Assembly (NCBI RefSeq): GCF_000526795.1
Contig: NZ_JAGT01000001.1
Location: 3,082,501-3,146,500 of the forward strand
DNA length: 64,000 nt
Direction of reading: 5' to 3'
Source of the DNA: Ruminococcus flavefaciens AE3010
Lineage (GTDB): Bacteria; Bacillota; Clostridia; Oscillospirales; Ruminococcaceae
Part shown: positions 9,226 through 17,189 of the stretch, piece by piece
How positions within the stretch are numbered: position 1 is the stretch's first letter
Layout of the letters: each line of letters begins with the position of its first letter
Notes under the pieces: generated by a model
Told to the model about the DNA's origin: nothing
The model's input: only the letters and a program-made list of their open reading frames with translations
Database searches by the model: none
Translations under genes and position numbers: made by a program

Positions 9226-9616
9226 TTGTAGGGGCGGATATTATCCGCCCGAGCTGTTATCCATTAGCTTGTAGGGGACGGTTACTCCCTACAGTGTAGG
9301 GAGATGTCCGAAGGACAGAGGGTCGCGGCTTCTGTTGGAAGTCCTCGACGTCCCGCGCCTTACAATGCAATTATGCTGAAACAATGTGTAGGGGCTGCCT
9401 TTGGCAGCCTGCGCCTTACATTGATATTAACATGAACCCACTGTAGGGGCGGGCGTCCTCGACCGTCCTGCAAATGAATTGGAACCTGAACGGGGAGATG
9501 TAGGCATCGCCCCCCCTGCACATTGTTCTGACATATATAACGGGTACGGGACACACGGGCGCCGAAACGGCGCCCCTACAACAGCTAATGGCTAAAGGCT
9601 AACGGCTAAAGGCTGA
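9226..9616. repeat. Intergenic repeat block between tepA and the first GH9 gene
   Basis: Fills most of the 600-nt gap. 9226-9367 is an inverted near-identical copy of about 34315-34452. It contains GC-rich hairpins (GGGGCGGATATTATCCGCCC, GGGCTGCCTTTGGCAGCC), a composite-repeat core variant (GGGAGATGTCCGAAGGACAGAG) and, at 9585-9616, a short tandem run of GGCTAA-type units. No coding signal. Confidence 0.8.
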
Positions 9617-9643
9617 CTTATTGTGAAAAATGTAGTTTTTGGC

Positions 9644-9672
9644 TTGACAAATCCGCGGTTTTATTGTATATT
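9644..9672 (+). promoter_or_regulatory. Sigma-A promoter of GH9 gene 1
   Basis: TTGACA (9644-9649), 17-bp spacer, TATATT (9667-9672). Predicted start near 9679 gives a leader of about 59 nt. Confidence 0.75.
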
Positions 9673-9713
9673 TAAGTTGTATAGGTGCGGAGCGATACCG
9701 CATCTGAAAAATA

Positions 9714-9736
9714 TTTAATACGAGAGGGGTATTAAA
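9714..9736 (+). promoter_or_regulatory. Hairpin holding the ribosome site of GH9 gene 1 in its loop
   Basis: Perfect 8-bp stem TTTAATAC/GTATTAAA (9714-9721, 9729-9736) whose loop GAGAGGG (9722-9728) is the Shine-Dalgarno site; ATG is at 9738. A second hairpin (about 9683-9703) precedes it. Confidence 0.55.
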
Positions 9737-9737
9737 A

Positions 9738-12296
9738 ATGATAATCAAAAAATTAACGGCAGCAGTTTCTGCACTGGCAATGTCTGTGGGTATGCTTTCA
9801 TACGCTCCCAAGGCAGGTCAGCAGGACGCTGTGTCAACCGCAAACGCAGCTTCAAAATACAACTATGGCGAAGCTCTCCAGAAGTCAATGTTCTTCTATG
9901 AAGTACAGCAGTCAGGCAAGCTCCCTGAGTGGAACATGGTACCGTGGCGTGCAGACTCAATGGTGGACGAGGACGGCAAAGAGACAGATGCTGTTCCCGG
10001 CGGCTGGTTCGACGCAGGCGACCACTTCAAGTTCTGCCTTACCAATGCTTATTCAGCTTCTATGCTGGGCTGGGGCTACATCGAGTATCAGGACGCTGTT
10101 AAAAATGCAGGTCTTGACGAGCTCTACCGTCAGAACCTCCAGTGGGGACTTGACTACGTTATGGGCTGCGACAAGGGCGGCGGAAGCGTAGTAGGAACTA
10201 TCGGCGACTTCACAGGCGGCTCTACCGACCATAACATCTGGTGCAGCGCTGAGGTATATCTCCGCAAGCATCATCTCAACAACGGCGACTGGGAGCGTCC
10301 TTATGATGTTATCAAGAATGCTTCCGTAGCAGGTCTTGCATCAGCAGCACTTGCAGAGGGCTATATCATATTCAAGGACAGCGATCCTGACAAGGCTGCC
10401 CAGTATCTCAAGCACGCAAAGGATCTCTTTGAGGGAGCTGACAAGATCAGAGCCTGCAAGGACATCGGCGGCATGAGCGGAATGTACAAGACAGAATCAT
10501 GGATAGATGACTGTATGTTCGCAGCTCTGTGGCTCTACAAGGCTACAGGCGACAAGACTTATCTTGACAAGGTCGAAAAGGACTATATCCCCAACTTCCC
10601 ACTTGAGGAGCAGTCTACTGCAAGAAAGTATACATGGGGTCTCTGCTGGGACGATACTTCACAGGGCGCTGCGTTCCTCTATGCTCAGATAACACAGGAT
10701 CAGGAGTGGATCGACCACTGCGCTCGCCATATCAAATACTGGATGGGCGAGGACGAGAAGAAGCTCCAGTCCATAACACCTAAGGGACTTTCATGGCTGT
10801 TCCAGTGGGGCTGCCTCCGTCATGCAACAACAACTGCGTTCCTCGCAAAGCTAGGCTCTGATACTATATTCAAGGGCTCTGCAAACGAGAGCAAGTTCGA
10901 CACATGGGGCGACTCACAGATGAACTACTGCTTCGGCGACAACGAAATGGGACTCAGCTATGTTCTCGGTATGGGCGAGAAGAGCCCTACAGCTATCCAC
11001 CACAGAACAACTTCCGGTGTTCACGATGACCACTGGAATGATCTTGGTCAGAAGTCAGGCGGCGACGAGGGCTGGCAGACTGAGTATGCTCATACTCTTT
11101 ACGGCGCACTTATCGGCGGTCCTGACAGCAAGGGAAACTACGGCGACTACAAGGTAGCTGACTACCAGTACACAGAGGTAGCTATCGACTACAATGCAGG
11201 CTACACAGCTTGTCTCTGCGCTATGATAGACGATTACGGCGGAACTCCTCTTGCAGACTTCCCGCCTGCTGAGATGCCCAAGTGGGCTGAGTGGGAGGTA
11301 GCAGCTGTTGTAAACGGTACAGCAGGTACTACTTATACCGAGATAAAGGCATGGGCTATGAACCACACAGCTTGGCCTGCAAGAGTTGCAAAGGACGTTG
11401 AGTACAGATACTTCTTCGATGTATCAGAAGTGATCGAGAACGGTCTCTCTGTAGACGATATCAAGGTAGAGGGCAAGTCACAGCAGTACGAGAGCGGACA
11501 GGGACACGCAACTGTTTCGGGTCCTTACAAGTACGAGGGTGATCCTACAGGCAATACATACTATGCAAGCATCAAGTTCGACGACGGCAGAGCTATCCAG
11601 CCTACAGGTCAGAGCGAGCACAGAGACGAGGTACAGTTCAGGATCTCTATCCCCGACGCAGTAGACGGCAAGTCCACAGCAGGTGCATGGGATACTTCAA
11701 ACGACTGGTCATATCTCGGCGGACTCGATAAGGCAACAGACCTGAAGAAGTCAAATTCGCTCAATGAGCATATGCCTATGTATGTTGACGGCGAGATCGC
11801 ATGGGGCGAGGAGCCTGACGGCACTAAGTTCGTAGCCAAGCCCTGCACAAAAAGTGCGAGTAGTGAGCCAAGTACAGGAACGACCACAACAACACCTCCA
11901 AAGCCCACAACAACCACTACAACAACAGCCACAACCACAACAAGCAGTTCAACAAGCAGCGCAACAACTTCTGCAACAAACACGACATCTCCTCAGCCGA
12001 CTTCCGCTACAACTACAGTAACTAAGCCTGTAGGCGGCGACAAGGTCACAAAGTGGGGCGACGCTAACTGCGATAACGGCGTGGATATGTCTGATATAGT
12101 TCTTATCATGCAGTCACTGGCAAATCCCAACAAGTTCGGTCTTAACGGTTCTGACAGCCACCACCTCACCGAGATCGGTGCAGCAAACGGAGACGTTTAC
12201 GAGAACGGCTCGGGCATCACTTCTTCCGACGCTCAGTCCATACAGAAATATCTCCTCAAGGCTATCACCGAGCTCCCCGAGAGCTACAAGAAGTAA
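9738..12296 (+). CDS. GH9 cellulase with CBM3c and dockerin
   Basis: 852 residues, secreted. Order: signal peptide (1 to about 38), GH9 catalytic domain (about 41-505), CBM3c-type module (about 520-695), Thr/Ser linker (about 710-765), type I dockerin (about 773-850, [13 protein letters not shown]). GH9 inverts beta-1,4-glucan linkages; catalytic Asp92 and Asp95 lie in [10 protein letters not shown] and the acid Glu480 in [11 protein letters not shown]9 plus fused CBM3c is the architecture of processive endoglucanases, where the CBM feeds a chain into the cleft. Promoter at 9644 and RBS-hairpin at 9714. The second GH9 gene follows in the same direction after a terminator. Confidence 0.96.
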   Translation: MIIKKLTAAVSALAMSVGMLSYAPKAGQQDAVSTANAASKYNYGEALQKSMFFYEVQQSGKLPEWNMVPWRADSMVDEDGKETDAVPGGWFDAGDHFKFCLTNAYSASMLGWGYIEYQDAVKNAGLDELYRQNLQWGLDYVMGCDKGGGSVVGTIGDFTGGSTDHNIWCSAEVYLRKHHLNNGDWERPYDVIKNASVAGLASAALAEGYIIFKDSDPDKAAQYLKHAKDLFEGADKIRACKDIGGMSGMYKTESWIDDCMFAALWLYKATGDKTYLDKVEKDYIPNFPLEEQSTARKYTWGLCWDDTSQGAAFLYAQITQDQEWIDHCARHIKYWMGEDEKKLQSITPKGLSWLFQWGCLRHATTTAFLAKLGSDTIFKGSANESKFDTWGDSQMNYCFGDNEMGLSYVLGMGEKSPTAIHHRTTSGVHDDHWNDLGQKSGGDEGWQTEYAHTLYGALIGGPDSKGNYGDYKVADYQYTEVAIDYNAGYTACLCAMIDDYGGTPLADFPPAEMPKWAEWEVAAVVNGTAGTTYTEIKAWAMNHTAWPARVAKDVEYRYFFDVSEVIENGLSVDDIKVEGKSQQYESGQGHATVSGPYKYEGDPTGNTYYASIKFDDGRAIQPTGQSEHRDEVQFRISIPDAVDGKSTAGAWDTSNDWSYLGGLDKATDLKKSNSLNEHMPMYVDGEIAWGEEPDGTKFVAKPCTKSASSEPSTGTTTTTPPKPTTTTTTTATTTTSSSTSSATTSATNTTSPQPTSATTTVTKPVGGDKVTKWGDANCDNGVDMSDIVLIMQSLANPNKFGLNGSDSHHLTEIGAANGDVYENGSGITSSDAQSIQKYLLKAITELPESYKK

Positions 12297-12356
12297 GCTT
12301 ATTTTTAGCTGAAAAACGGATTTTCAGAAAACGATTAACAAATTCATAATTAAGAA

Positions 12357-12387
12357 ATAAGAGGGACTTGCTTCCCTCTTTTTTCTT
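12357..12387 (+). terminator. Terminator of GH9 gene 1
   Basis: Stem AAGAGGGA/TCCCTCTT followed by TTTTCTTTT. Confidence 0.85.
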
Positions 12388-12458
12388 TTACCTTTTTGGC
12401 ATTGTACACAAAATTTTCACAATCCCATTAGGGAAATAAACGAAATTCCAGAAAACTA

Positions 12459-12487
12459 TTTACTTTTTTTTTGCGATATAATATAAT
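12459..12487 (+). promoter_or_regulatory. Sigma-A promoter of GH9 gene 2
   Basis: TTTACT (12459-12464), 17-bp spacer, TATAAT (12482-12487). Predicted start near 12494 leaves a leader of about 128 nt. Confidence 0.7.
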
Positions 12488-12496
12488 ATGATTGGT

Positions 12497-12586
12497 AAAC
12501 AGAGGTCGGTGCAATCTCCTTTCGGAGGCTCTGTTTTCCGCGAAATTCACGATATAACCGCAGCGTTTGCACTGACACTGCGTTAT
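12497..12586 (+). promoter_or_regulatory. Structured leader of GH9 gene 2
   Basis: First hairpin AAACAGAG/CTCTGTTT (12497-12504, 12529-12536) with an inner CTCC/GGAG stem; it ends in TTTT like a weak terminator, only a few nt after the predicted start. A second stem pairs 12554-12563 with 12578-12586 (9 bp, one bulge). It matches no riboswitch class I recognise. Confidence 0.45.
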
Positions 12587-12621
12587 AAGTTATATTCAAA
12601 ATTTTCAGGGAGGGTATTCAA

Positions 12622-15600
12622 ATGCACAAGAATGCAAAGAAGTTAATTGCCAGCGTTATGTCCATGGCTATGATCATTCCTACTGCTGCTACAATGGTAG
12701 CTCCTATGAATGCATCAGCCGGTCTGGTCGTTGGTGAGAGCGAATTCACTCACAAGGCTCTGCCTTGGCACACTTGTGAATCATCACCTGCTAAGCAGGA
12801 CTTTAATCTTGAGGACGGCGCATTCCACGTCAAGGTTCTCGTTCCAGAGGGCGCAGATAAGGAAAAGTGGGATCTTCAGGTTAGACACAGAAACCTTAAC
12901 TTCAAGGCTGGCCACGAGTATAAGGTAAGCATGAAGGTAAAGGGCAGCAGAGACGGTATGGAGCTTTGCTCAAAGATCGGTAATATCGCCGGTACAGAAG
13001 AGTATTTTGAACTCGACGGCGGTTCAAAGGATATGCACATGGGACCTGATATGGGCGGTCAGTGGCCACAGGCTGCTGTTAAGCTCACAACAGACTGGCA
13101 GACATTCGAGGGTACATTCAAGCCTACTCAGGACCTCGAGGCTTGTGAGTGGTGCTTCCACTATGCAAAGGGTACTAAGTATCAGGGTAATGCTAAGGAA
13201 GGCGACGAGATCTGGTTCGATGACCTCGTGATCGACTGTGTAACCTGTGGTGACAAGGCACCCGGCGAGGGCTGCTGCAATGCTGATCCTAACGAGGGCT
13301 ACGGCGCAACAAACCGTGACTACAGTGCTAATACTGATGAGAACCTCAAGAAGGGCGGCAAGACAGTTAACTTTATTTCTGTAAACCAGGTTGGTTATTT
13401 CACAGACTTCGCTAAGGTGGCTACACTCGGTGATAACAAGGGTGATATCCTCTACGGCGCTACAACTATCAACCTTTCAGGTTCTTACACTTGGGAGCTC
13501 GTTGACGCTAAGTCAGGCGACGTAGTTGAGACAGGCGAGACAACAACAGCTAAGAAGGATGCTGATTCAGCTGATACTGTCTGCAAGATCGATTTCTCAA
13601 AGGCTAACAAGCCAGGCAGATACTACCTCCGCATCAAGGGCGAGGACTGGAGATCTATGGAATTCAATATCGGCGACGATATCTACACAGATAAGTCACA
13701 CGATATGCTCAAGAACGCTCTGAACTACTTCTATCAGAACCGTTCAGGTCTCGATATCGAAGAGAAGTACATCACTTCAGGCGATAAGAAGACTCTTGCT
13801 CATGAGGGTGGTCATAAGACTGATACAGCTTACGTTCAGACTGAGTGGCACAATGAGTACCTCAGCAACGACGAAGCTACAAGCACATACGCTTCATCCA
13901 AGATCACAGCTAACAAGGGCTGGTACGACGCAGGTGACCACGGTAAGTACGTTGTTAACGGCGGTATCTCAGTATGGACTCTCCTTAACATGTATGAGAG
14001 AGCTACATTCAACAGCAATGCAAAGGATAAGTTCGCTGACGGTTCAGGCACAGTTAATATCCCTGAGAGCGGCGATTCAAAGAAGATCCCTGATATCATC
14101 GACGAGTGTCTCTACGAGCTCGAGTTCATGACAGCTATGAAGGTTGACAAGTCCGAGCCTACATGGGGCAGCAAGTGCGCAGGCATGGTTTACCACAAGC
14201 TCCACGACCACAAGTGGACAGGACTTGCTACAAGACCTTGGGACTACTCAGGCGAGAAGCTCGAGAACGGTGACAAGGGCTGGAATACAGAGCGTATCGT
14301 TAAGCCTCCAACGCTTGCTGCTACACTGAACTACTCTGCTTGTGCAGCTCAGATGGCAAGACTTATCAAGCCATACGATGCTTCTAAGGCTGATTTCTAT
14401 CTCCAGGAAGCTAAGGACGCTTATGCTGCAGCTGAAAAGAACTGGTATGAGGCTGCAAAGGATGAAGAGAAGAACAAGACTTCTCTCTATGCTCCGTTCA
14501 ACCAGGCTAAGGGCGGTGGTCCTTACGGTGATAACGAAGTAAAGGACGATATGTACTGGGCAGCTTGCGAGATCTTCACATCTTGTAAGGCTCTCGAGGA
14601 CGGCGACGCTGATACATACCTCAGCAAGCTTTCCGAATATACAAACGCTTTCAAGATTCCTGAGAGAATCACAGGTGGTGAGAACCAGACAGGTACATTC
14701 TCAGTTCTTAACTGGGGTAATACAGCTTCAGCTGGTTCTATCTCACTTCTCCTTAACAACCAGTATCTCACAGATACTCAGAAGGATACACTGATCAAGT
14801 CACTCACTGATACTGCTGATGCATATATCGCAGAGGAAGAGTCACAGGGCTACGGTATCCCATACAAGTATGACGGACCCGGATACACTGACGAGAACAA
14901 CCTCTCACCTGATATCATCATCAAGGGCTATGAGTGGGGTTCAAACTCAATGGTTATCAACAACCTCATGGCTATGTCTTACGCTTACGATGTAACAGGC
15001 GATGCTAAGTACATGAACGGTGTTCTTACAGGTATGAACTACCTCCTCGGCTGTAACCCGCTTTCATTCTCATATGTAACAGGTTACGGTACATACAAGG
15101 AAAAGAATCCTCACCACAGATATTGGTCTTACGAGCTCGATAAGACTCTGCCTATGGCTCCTGACGGAGTTCTCTCAGGCGGTCCTAACGCAGGTCTCCA
15201 GGATCCATACGTTCGTGCTCTCGGATTCGTTCCCGGTGCTGATGACAACCCGTCACAGAGATGCTTCGTTGACTCAATCGAGGCTTGGTCTACAAACGAG
15301 GTTACAATCAACTGGAATGCTCCTCTTGCTTGGATCGTTGAGTTCCTCCAGGATAAGGACGAGAAGTACACATATGTTGATCCTTCATCTACACCTGATC
15401 CCGGCACAACAACTACTACAACTGCAACAACTCCTAACCCAACAACAACTACAACTGTAAGCGGCAGCGGTGAAAAGGCTGACGTTTGGGGCGATGCTAA
15501 CTGCGATAAGGACGTAGATATGTCTGACGTTGTACTTATCATGCAGAGCCTTGCTAACCCCAACAAGTATGGCCTCAATGGTTCAGATTCCAAGGCTATC

Positions 15601-15723
15601 ACAGCTAAGGGTCTTGCTAATGCTGACGTTGCTGAGCACGGTGACGGCGTAACAGCTGGCGATGCTCTCCGTATCCAGGAGTACCTCCTCAAGAAGGTTT
15701 CTTCACTGGATCCTACTAAGTAA
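12622..15723 (+). CDS. GH9 cellulase with CBM4-like module, Ig-like domain and dockerin
   Basis: 1033 residues, secreted. Order: signal peptide (cleavage about Ala33), CBM4/9-type module (about 35-205), Ig-like domain of the CelD_N type (about 248-350, VNFISVNQVGYFTDFAKVA), GH9 catalytic domain (about 360-920), Thr linker (about 925-950), type I dockerin (about 958-1033). Asp436 and Asp439 in GWYDAGDHGKY are the base/water-activating pair and Glu893 in WSTNEVTINWN the proton donor. This Ig-GH9 subfamily differs from the CBM3c enzyme at 9738, so the pair should be complementary on cellulose. Codon choice (many GCT, GGT, AAG) resembles rplK/rplA more than the neighbours do, suggesting high expression. 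Confidence 0.96.
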   Translation: MHKNAKKLIASVMSMAMIIPTAATMVAPMNASAGLVVGESEFTHKALPWHTCESSPAKQDFNLEDGAFHVKVLVPEGADKEKWDLQVRHRNLNFKAGHEYKVSMKVKGSRDGMELCSKIGNIAGTEEYFELDGGSKDMHMGPDMGGQWPQAAVKLTTDWQTFEGTFKPTQDLEACEWCFHYAKGTKYQGNAKEGDEIWFDDLVIDCVTCGDKAPGEGCCNADPNEGYGATNRDYSANTDENLKKGGKTVNFISVNQVGYFTDFAKVATLGDNKGDILYGATTINLSGSYTWELVDAKSGDVVETGETTTAKKDADSADTVCKIDFSKANKPGRYYLRIKGEDWRSMEFNIGDDIYTDKSHDMLKNALNYFYQNRSGLDIEEKYITSGDKKTLAHEGGHKTDTAYVQTEWHNEYLSNDEATSTYASSKITANKGWYDAGDHGKYVVNGGISVWTLLNMYERATFNSNAKDKFADGSGTVNIPESGDSKKIPDIIDECLYELEFMTAMKVDKSEPTWGSKCAGMVYHKLHDHKWTGLATRPWDYSGEKLENGDKGWNTERIVKPPTLAATLNYSACAAQMARLIKPYDASKADFYLQEAKDAYAAAEKNWYEAAKDEEKNKTSLYAPFNQAKGGGPYGDNEVKDDMYWAACEIFTSCKALEDGDADTYLSKLSEYTNAFKIPERITGGENQTGTFSVLNWGNTASAGSISLLLNNQYLTDTQKDTLIKSLTDTADAYIAEEESQGYGIPYKYDGPGYTDENNLSPDIIIKGYEWGSNSMVINNLMAMSYAYDVTGDAKYMNGVLTGMNYLLGCNPLSFSYVTGYGTYKEKNPHHRYWSYELDKTLPMAPDGVLSGGPNAGLQDPYVRALGFVPGADDNPSQRCFVDSIEAWSTNEVTINWNAPLAWIVEFLQDKDEKYTYVDPSSTPDPGTTTTTTATTPNPTTTTTVSGSGEKADVWGDANCDKDVDMSDVVLIMQSLANPNKYGLNGSDSKAITAKGLANADVAEHGDGVTAGDALRIQEYLLKKVSSLDPTK

Positions 15724-15743
15724 TTAATTACTTGAATAATAAT

Positions 15744-15778
15744 GAAGCGGTGTTTCGGCACCGCTTCTTATTTTTTAT
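15744..15778 (+). terminator. Terminator of GH9 gene 2
   Basis: Stem GAAGCGGTG/CACCGCTTC followed by TTATTTTTT. Confidence 0.88.
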
Positions 15779-15825
15779 AACTATGCGTGCGGAGGTAACT
15801 CCGCAGGCGAATATATACGGTATTC

Positions 15826-15951
15826 ATACAAGGGGACGCCTTCACTTGCAAGGCGGCACTAATCGTGCCCGTCCCCTCTGTCGCTACGCGACATCTCCCC
15901 ATCTTATGGGGAGTCACTCTGCCAAAGGGAGTATACTCCCTTTGGAATCCC
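15826..15951 (-). repeat. Composite repeat, copy CR2
   Basis: Inverted relative to CR1. Contains the GGGACGCCTT end, the core CCCCTCTGTC-GC..GC-GACATCTCCCC with ATGGGGAGT, and the CCAAAGGG..CCCTTTGGAATCCC end. The rest of the gap from 15724 to 16018 holds only the terminator; no gene seen. Confidence 0.8.
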
Positions 15952-16018
15952 ATTCCACGTTGTAATTATTCTTAAAAGTCAACTCTGCTTTCGCAAAAGG
16001 AAAACAATGTGCTCCCAC

Positions 16019-16047
16019 TTGAAAAGTTTAAAAATTCGTGCTATAAT
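16019..16047 (+). promoter_or_regulatory. Sigma-A promoter of the DUF2974-mutS2 unit
   Basis: TTGAAA (16019-16024), 17-bp spacer, TATAAT (16042-16047). It lies downstream of the only in-frame ATG (16007), so that ATG cannot be the start on this transcript. A stem (AGGCAAGCGC with GCGCTGCCT, 16051-16076) follows directly. Confidence 0.7.
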
Positions 16048-16099
16048 AAAAGGCAAGCGCAATGTCAGCGCTGCCTATTTTCAGACGGGGGATGGTATT

Positions 16100-17179
16100 C
16101 TGGCAAATATTCTTGATTATCTTGACTGGCGCGGCGATGTCCCGTTTTCTGCCGATCCATTCAATGAAATAGACGGACTTATCCTGTCTCAGCTGTGCTA
16201 CGTAAATCTCGACGGCGCAGTTTCCGACAGCTTCGATGAGGAGGTCTCTATTCCCGACGCTTTCCGCCGATACAGACCCGACCTCATTGACCCTAAATCG
16301 ACTATACTTACCTTTGAACAGGACAACCTGCTGTTCAGAAAACTGGCTGAATCACGGCGCTTTCGCGGCACTATGCTGAGAGGCTACGTCAGTGAGAAGC
16401 AGCACGCAGAGGATATGCAGTTCGCAGCCCTGACCTACAGACTGGGTGACGGCAGCGGCTTCATCGCTTTCCGCGGTACTGACGGCTCGGTCATCGGCTG
16501 GAAAGAGGACTTCACTCTCAGCTATATGCAGATGACCTCGGGGCAGGAGAGAGCTATCAGCTATCTCAACAATGCCTTTGCCGACGGGGAATGTCCCATA
16601 AGGCTGGGCGGACACTCAAAGGGCGGAAATTCCGCTATATACAGCTCTCTTTTCTGCGACGAGCCTATCCGCAGACGCATAACGAATATATACTCATTCG
16701 ACGGTCCCGGATTCCGCGATGAGGTGCTGAATTCTGAAATATACAAGGAAATGCTGCCGAGAATAAGGAGCTTCATACCCGAGGCTTCTATCGTGGGAAT
16801 GTTGCTGGGCAGCGGCTCCGACCCCACCATAGTCAAGAACTCCGCTATCGGTATCAAGCAGCATTATGCCTATAACTGGGAGCTCAAACGCAATCGTTTC
16901 CTGCTCGCCGAAAGGCTGAAAAAGTCAGGAGACGTCATAAACAGAGCTATCTCAGGCATGCTGGAGGACCTCAGCGACACCGAGCGTCAGATATTCGCGG
17001 ACGCTCTCTTCGAGATACTCCGCGCTCCCGATAAGGAAACTCTCAAGGAGATCGCAAAGCTAAAGTCCTACCCGTCCATAATAAAGGCTATTTCCAACCT
17101 CAGACCCGAGCAGCAGGCTGTTATGAAGACAGCCTTCAAGAAAATAGCCCAGAACGGCAGAGGCGCATTTTTCAAGTAA
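16100..17179 (+). CDS. DUF2974 (Mbeg1-like) alpha/beta hydrolase
   Basis: About 359 residues. The family has a lipase-like fold: FIAFRGTD (oxyanion region), nucleophile elbow GGHSKGGN with Ser, then SFDGPGF and a late His (IKQHYAYNW). The substrate is unknown. The start is odd: the frame has no ATG, GTG or TTG between the promoter at 16019-16047 and LANILDYLDWRGD, which is where family members usually begin (MANILDYLDW-like, from memory). I place the start at CTG 16100, with GGGGGAT just upstream; ATT at 16097 is the alternative. A frameshift or sequencing error near 16062, where an out-of-frame ATG occurs, is also possible. mutS2 follows after 10 nt. Confidence 0.8.
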   Translation: MANILDYLDWRGDVPFSADPFNEIDGLILSQLCYVNLDGAVSDSFDEEVSIPDAFRRYRPDLIDPKSTILTFEQDNLLFRKLAESRRFRGTMLRGYVSEKQHAEDMQFAALTYRLGDGSGFIAFRGTDGSVIGWKEDFTLSYMQMTSGQERAISYLNNAFADGECPIRLGGHSKGGNSAIYSSLFCDEPIRRRITNIYSFDGPGFRDEVLNSEIYKEMLPRIRSFIPEASIVGMLLGSGSDPTIVKNSAIGIKQHYAYNWELKRNRFLLAERLKKSGDVINRAISGMLEDLSDTERQIFADALFEILRAPDKETLKEIAKLKSYPSIIKAISNLRPEQQAVMKTAFKKIAQNGRGAFFK

Positions 17180-17189
17180 AGGATAATAT

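Noticed and set aside
15732..15965. Short frames inside composite repeats (also 19696-19947, 19847-20041, 62958-63170)
   Set aside because: They follow the repeat sequence, overlap hairpins and have no start signals; similar peptides appear only because the repeat is copied.
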